This document shows positions 61,692-64,000 of a DNA stretch of 64,000 nt, in pieces. The stretch is from UBA1181 sp045601045 (GTDB lineage Bacteria > Bacteroidota > Bacteroidia > Bacteroidales > Paludibacteraceae), in assembly GCA_045601045.1 (NCBI GenBank), contig JAZRZA010000071.1, positions 62,001 through 126,000 on the forward strand, given 5' to 3'. The notes under the pieces were generated by a model, which searched no databases, was not told where the DNA came from, and saw nothing but the letters and a program-made list of their open reading frames with translations. How positions within the stretch are numbered: the stretch's first letter is position 1; every line of letters begins with the position of its first letter. The translations under genes and the position numbers were made by a program.

Positions 61692-63380
61692 TTACTTATT
61701 TCCCTTCTTGATGTCGCGGCTGAGGCGCATCGCACAGAAGTTCGGTCCGCACATGGTGCAATATTCACCATCCACATGCTTTCCCTTGTGGAAGTAGGAT
61801 TGCGCGCGCTCCGGATCCAAAGATAAATCGAACTGATCTTTCCAACGGAACTCATAGCGAGCCTTGCTCAAAGCGTTGTCACGCACCTGCGCGCCCGGAT
61901 GTCCCTTCGCCAAGTCGGCCGCATGGGCGGCGATCTTGTAGGTGATCACACCTACGCGCACATCCTCTTTGTCCGGCAACGCCAAGTGCTCCTTCGGCGT
62001 CACATAGCAAAGCATAGCAGTGCCTAACCAACCGATCTGAGCCGCACCAATGGCAGAGGTGATATGGTCGTAGCCAGGAGCGATGTCGGTCACCAACGGG
62101 CCGAGCGTGTAGAATGGTGCATTGTGGCACTTCTCGATCTGACGTTCCATGTTCTCCTTGATCTTATGCATAGGCACGTGACCAGGTCCCTCGATGAAGG
62201 CCTGCACATTCTTATCCCATGCGCGGAGCACCAACTCGCCCAAAGTATCCAACTCGGCGAATTGCGCCTCATCATTAGCATCGGCGGTGCAACCCGGACG
62301 GAGACCATCTCCCAAAGAGACCGCCACATCATATTGGGCCAAAATATCGCAAATCTCGTCGAAATGCTCATACAAGAAACTCTCCTGGTCATGCACCAGG
62401 CACCACTTGCTCATGATGCTACCACCACGGCTCACGATACCGCAGACGCGTTTATCGGCTAAGTGGACATTCTTCCGACGGATACCCGCATGGATGGTGA
62501 AGTAATCCACGCCCTGTTCGCACTGCTCGATCAAGGTGTCTTTGTAAATCTCCCATGTCAGATCCTCCACCTTGCCATCCACCTTTTCCAAAGCTTGGTA
62601 GATAGGCACAGTGCCCACTGGCACCGGACAGTTGCGGATGATCCACTCACGGGTCTCATGGATGTTGGCACCTGTGGAGAGATCCATCAAGGTGTCGCCA
62701 CCCCACTTACAGCTCCAGACCGATTTCTCCACCTCCTCGTCGATGCTGGAGGTGGTGGCGGAGTTACCAATATTGGTGTTGATCTTCACCAAGAAGTTGC
62801 GTCCGATGATCATCGGCTCGCTTTCCGGATGGTTGATATTGGCAGGAAGGACCGCGCGGCCAGCGGCGATCTCATCACGCACGAATTCAGGTGTGATATG
62901 GGTCTCGATACCCAACTCCCTACAGTTCATATTTTCACGGATCGCCACATACTCCATCTCTGGCGTGACGATGCCCGCCTTGGCATAGGCCATCTGGGTA
63001 ATGCACTTACCCGCCTTCGCGCGGTAAGGCAGTGCTATATGCTCGAAACGGAGGTGGTCGAGACTCTTGTCGTCACGACGCATACGGCCATACTCGGAGG
63101 AGATCTCCGGCAACTGCTCCACATCACCGCGGTTGGTGATCCACGCCTCACGCATACGAGGCAATCCCTTCTTCAAATCGATTTCGATATTAGGGTCGCT
63201 GAATGGGCCGCTGGTATCATAGATCATGATCTTAGGATTCTCTGTGATCACCTTTTCTCCGTTCACGAAATTGGTGCTGGGCACTTGCTCCACTTGGCGC
63301 ATACCCACGCGGATATCTGGAAATAGCGTTCCTTTCAAATAAACTTTTTCGGAACGGGGGAATGTTATTTGTTGACTCAT
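61692..63380 (-). CDS. thiC: Phosphomethylpyrimidine synthase
   Basis: The 562-residue radical SAM enzyme converts aminoimidazole ribotide to HMP phosphate. The C-terminal cluster motif is Cys541-x2-Cys544-x4-Cys549 (YCTMCGPNFCAMRL). NINHPESEPMIIGRNFLVKI, GADTLMDLSTG-like (GGDTLMDLSTGANIHETREW) and EGPGHVPMHKIKENME are conserved. It is slightly shorter than E. coli ThiC (631), as usual for this phylum. No TPP riboswitch precedes it; the operon's regulatory region should lie beyond the window's right edge. Confidence 0.97.
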   Translation of the reverse strand: MSQQITFPRSEKVYLKGTLFPDIRVGMRQVEQVPSTNFVNGEKVITENPKIMIYDTSGPFSDPNIEIDLKKGLPRMREAWITNRGDVEQLPEISSEYGRMRRDDKSLDHLRFEHIALPYRAKAGKCITQMAYAKAGIVTPEMEYVAIRENMNCRELGIETHITPEFVRDEIAAGRAVLPANINHPESEPMIIGRNFLVKINTNIGNSATTSSIDEEVEKSVWSCKWGGDTLMDLSTGANIHETREWIIRNCPVPVGTVPIYQALEKVDGKVEDLTWEIYKDTLIEQCEQGVDYFTIHAGIRRKNVHLADKRVCGIVSRGGSIMSKWCLVHDQESFLYEHFDEICDILAQYDVAVSLGDGLRPGCTADANDEAQFAELDTLGELVLRAWDKNVQAFIEGPGHVPMHKIKENMERQIEKCHNAPFYTLGPLVTDIAPGYDHITSAIGAAQIGWLGTAMLCYVTPKEHLALPDKEDVRVGVITYKIAAHAADLAKGHPGAQVRDNALSKARYEFRWKDQFDLSLDPERAQSYFHKGKHVDGEYCTMCGPNFCAMRLSRDIKKGNK

Positions 63381-63392
63381 AATGATAATTAT

Positions 63393-63420
63393 GAATTTTG
63401 AATTATGAATTATGAATTAT
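63393..63420. repeat. Tandem GAATTAT heptad
   Basis: Four 7-base units: GAATTTT then three GAATTAT. The same heptad occurs about twice at 61682-61694, overlapping the thiC stop. Such short repeats can slip and alter spacing. Confidence 0.75.
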
Positions 63421-63443
63421 GATAAGGGGATGCTATGAGACTC

Positions 63444-63486
63444 GTTGGCTGAGCGTAGTCGAAGCCAAGACTCAGCCGAAGCCAAC
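63444..63486. repeat. REP-like palindromic element between thiG and thiC
   Basis: GTTGGCTGAG (63444-63453) can pair with CTCAGCC (63471-63477) or, alternatively, GTTGGC with GCCAAC (63481-63486). The core GCTGAGCGTAGTCGAAGC is a short repeat I know as recurrent in many Bacteroidota genomes. It is probably an intra-operon REP element. Confidence 0.75.
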
Positions 63487-63496
63487 ACTGCAACAT

Positions 63497-64000
63497 TTAT
63501 GAATTTAAGAACGCTGTGAGTGGAGAGGATGCCTCCGCCACAAAATTGTCCGCTTGCGTACCCAAACCAGCCTCATAGGCCATACGGCCCGCCTCAACCG
63601 CCTGCTTGAAGGCTACCGCCATAGCGACAGGATCTCCCGCCACAGCGATCGCAGTATTCACCAAACATGCGGAGGCACCCATCTCCATCGCCTCGGCGGC
63701 GTGGCTTGGCGCACCGATACCCGCATCCACCACAACTGGGATATTGGCTTGTTCGATGATAATACGTAGGAAATCACGGGTCTGCAAACCCTTGTTGGTA
63801 CCGATAGGGGCGCCAAGTGGCATCACAGTAGCGGCGCCAGCCTCCTCCAAACGCTTGCAGAGTGTAGGATCAGCCTGGCAATAAGGCAATACGACAAAGC
63901 CCATCTTCACCAACTTCTCCGTCGCCTTCAATGTCTCGATGGAGTCTGGCAACAAATAGCGGGGATCTGGGTGGATCTCCAATTTCAACCAGTTGGTTCC
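63497..64000 (-). CDS. thiG: Thiazole synthase (partial; 5' end outside the window)
   Basis: Only the C-terminal 167 or so residues are present; the frame remains open through the right edge (TNWLKLEIHPDPRYLLPD). The barrel motifs VLPYCQADPTLCKRLEEAG, AATVMPLGAPIGTNKG, VVDAGIGAPSHAAEAMEMGA and CLVNTAIAVAGDP are characteristic of ThiG, which builds thiazole phosphate from DXP, dehydroglycine and ThiS thiocarboxylate. It is upstream of thiC in the thi operon, separated by 116 bases that hold two repeats. Confidence 0.95.
   Translation of the reverse strand, partial: GTNWLKLEIHPDPRYLLPDSIETLKATEKLVKMGFVVLPYCQADPTLCKRLEEAGAATVMPLGAPIGTNKGLQTRDFLRIIIEQANIPVVVDAGIGAPSHAAEAMEMGASACLVNTAIAVAGDPVAMAVAFKQAVEAGRMAYEAGLGTQADNFVAEASSPLTAFLNS

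Noticed and set aside
62463..63326. 287-codon plus-strand frame opposite thiC
   Set aside because: thiC is certain on the other strand, and this translation shows no motif, promoter or ribosome site.
63381..64000. TPP riboswitch near the thi genes
   Set aside because: The operon's 5' end lies beyond the window, and the only gap present (63381-63496) holds repeats, not a THI-box.
1..64000. CRISPR array, tRNA, rRNA, prophage or IS element
   Set aside because: I saw no regularly spaced repeats, no tRNA cloverleaf, no rRNA sequence, and no transposase, integrase or phage structural protein.

Overview
The window is 64 kb of a Bacteroidota chromosome, most likely from the order Bacteroidales. Four things point there. 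Many genes are preceded by the phylum's -7 element TAnnTTTG, and the HU gene has a perfect TTTG-N19-TATCTTTG promoter. Shine-Dalgarno sequences are scarce. Several secreted proteins carry type IX secretion (T9SS) sorting domains of type A or B. The families present are typical of the phylum: gingipain-like C25 peptidase, PL1-CE8 pectinase, imelysin/di-haem oxidoreductase genes, the rSAM/lipoprotein pair and a short arginine decarboxylase. I cannot name the genus. I see no rRNA, tRNA, CRISPR array, integrase or IS element.

Layout. Positions 1-5 kb hold three secreted or surface proteins (S74-chaperone/T9SS protein, C25 peptidase, small lipoprotein), separated by three same-direction copies of a roughly 90-115 bp intergenic repeat. 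At 5.3-11.5 kb two secreted polysaccharide enzymes (pectate lyase-pectinesterase fusion and GH30) lie on the minus strand. At 11.6-14 kb are a candidate structured small RNA, a WYL regulator with an unknown partner, and a GNAT protein behind a 52-residue ORF. At 14-26 kb are a free-standing GldM-C-like protein, ilvC, aquaporin, a LOG protein, the rSAM/lipoprotein pair, metA-U32 and valS.

At 26.1-33.5 kb a structured leader precedes a six-gene island: porin, imelysin, di-haem oxidoreductase, second porin, mono-haem lipoprotein and a YjgF/RidA-like protein. This island is the best candidate for an incompletely described system. At 33.6-40.7 kb are unknown genes, a modular T9SS type-B protein, argS and HU. 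At 41-46 kb a coupled operon encodes two rhomboids, an exo/endonuclease/phosphatase-fold protein and a TonB-dependent receptor. At 46-52 kb are WbqC, an Ig-like lipoprotein, an HhH protein, a metallophosphatase and arginine decarboxylase. Two probable toxin-antitoxin pairs (52.0 and 55.1 kb) flank metY-cysK. From 57 kb to the end lie a TPR protein, a hydrolase, an ABM protein and the thiamine operon (thiG partial, thiC, thiH, thiF, thioesterase, thiE), read on the minus strand.

How the genes work together. MetA has Glu111, the acetyl-CoA signature, which matches the O-acetylhomoserine sulfhydrylase MetY and CysK 33 kb away. The pectinase fusion removes methyl esters and then cleaves the chain. 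The thi genes build the thiazole and pyrimidine halves of thiamine and join them. Promoter calls are made by eye from the -7 element and start sites are approximate.
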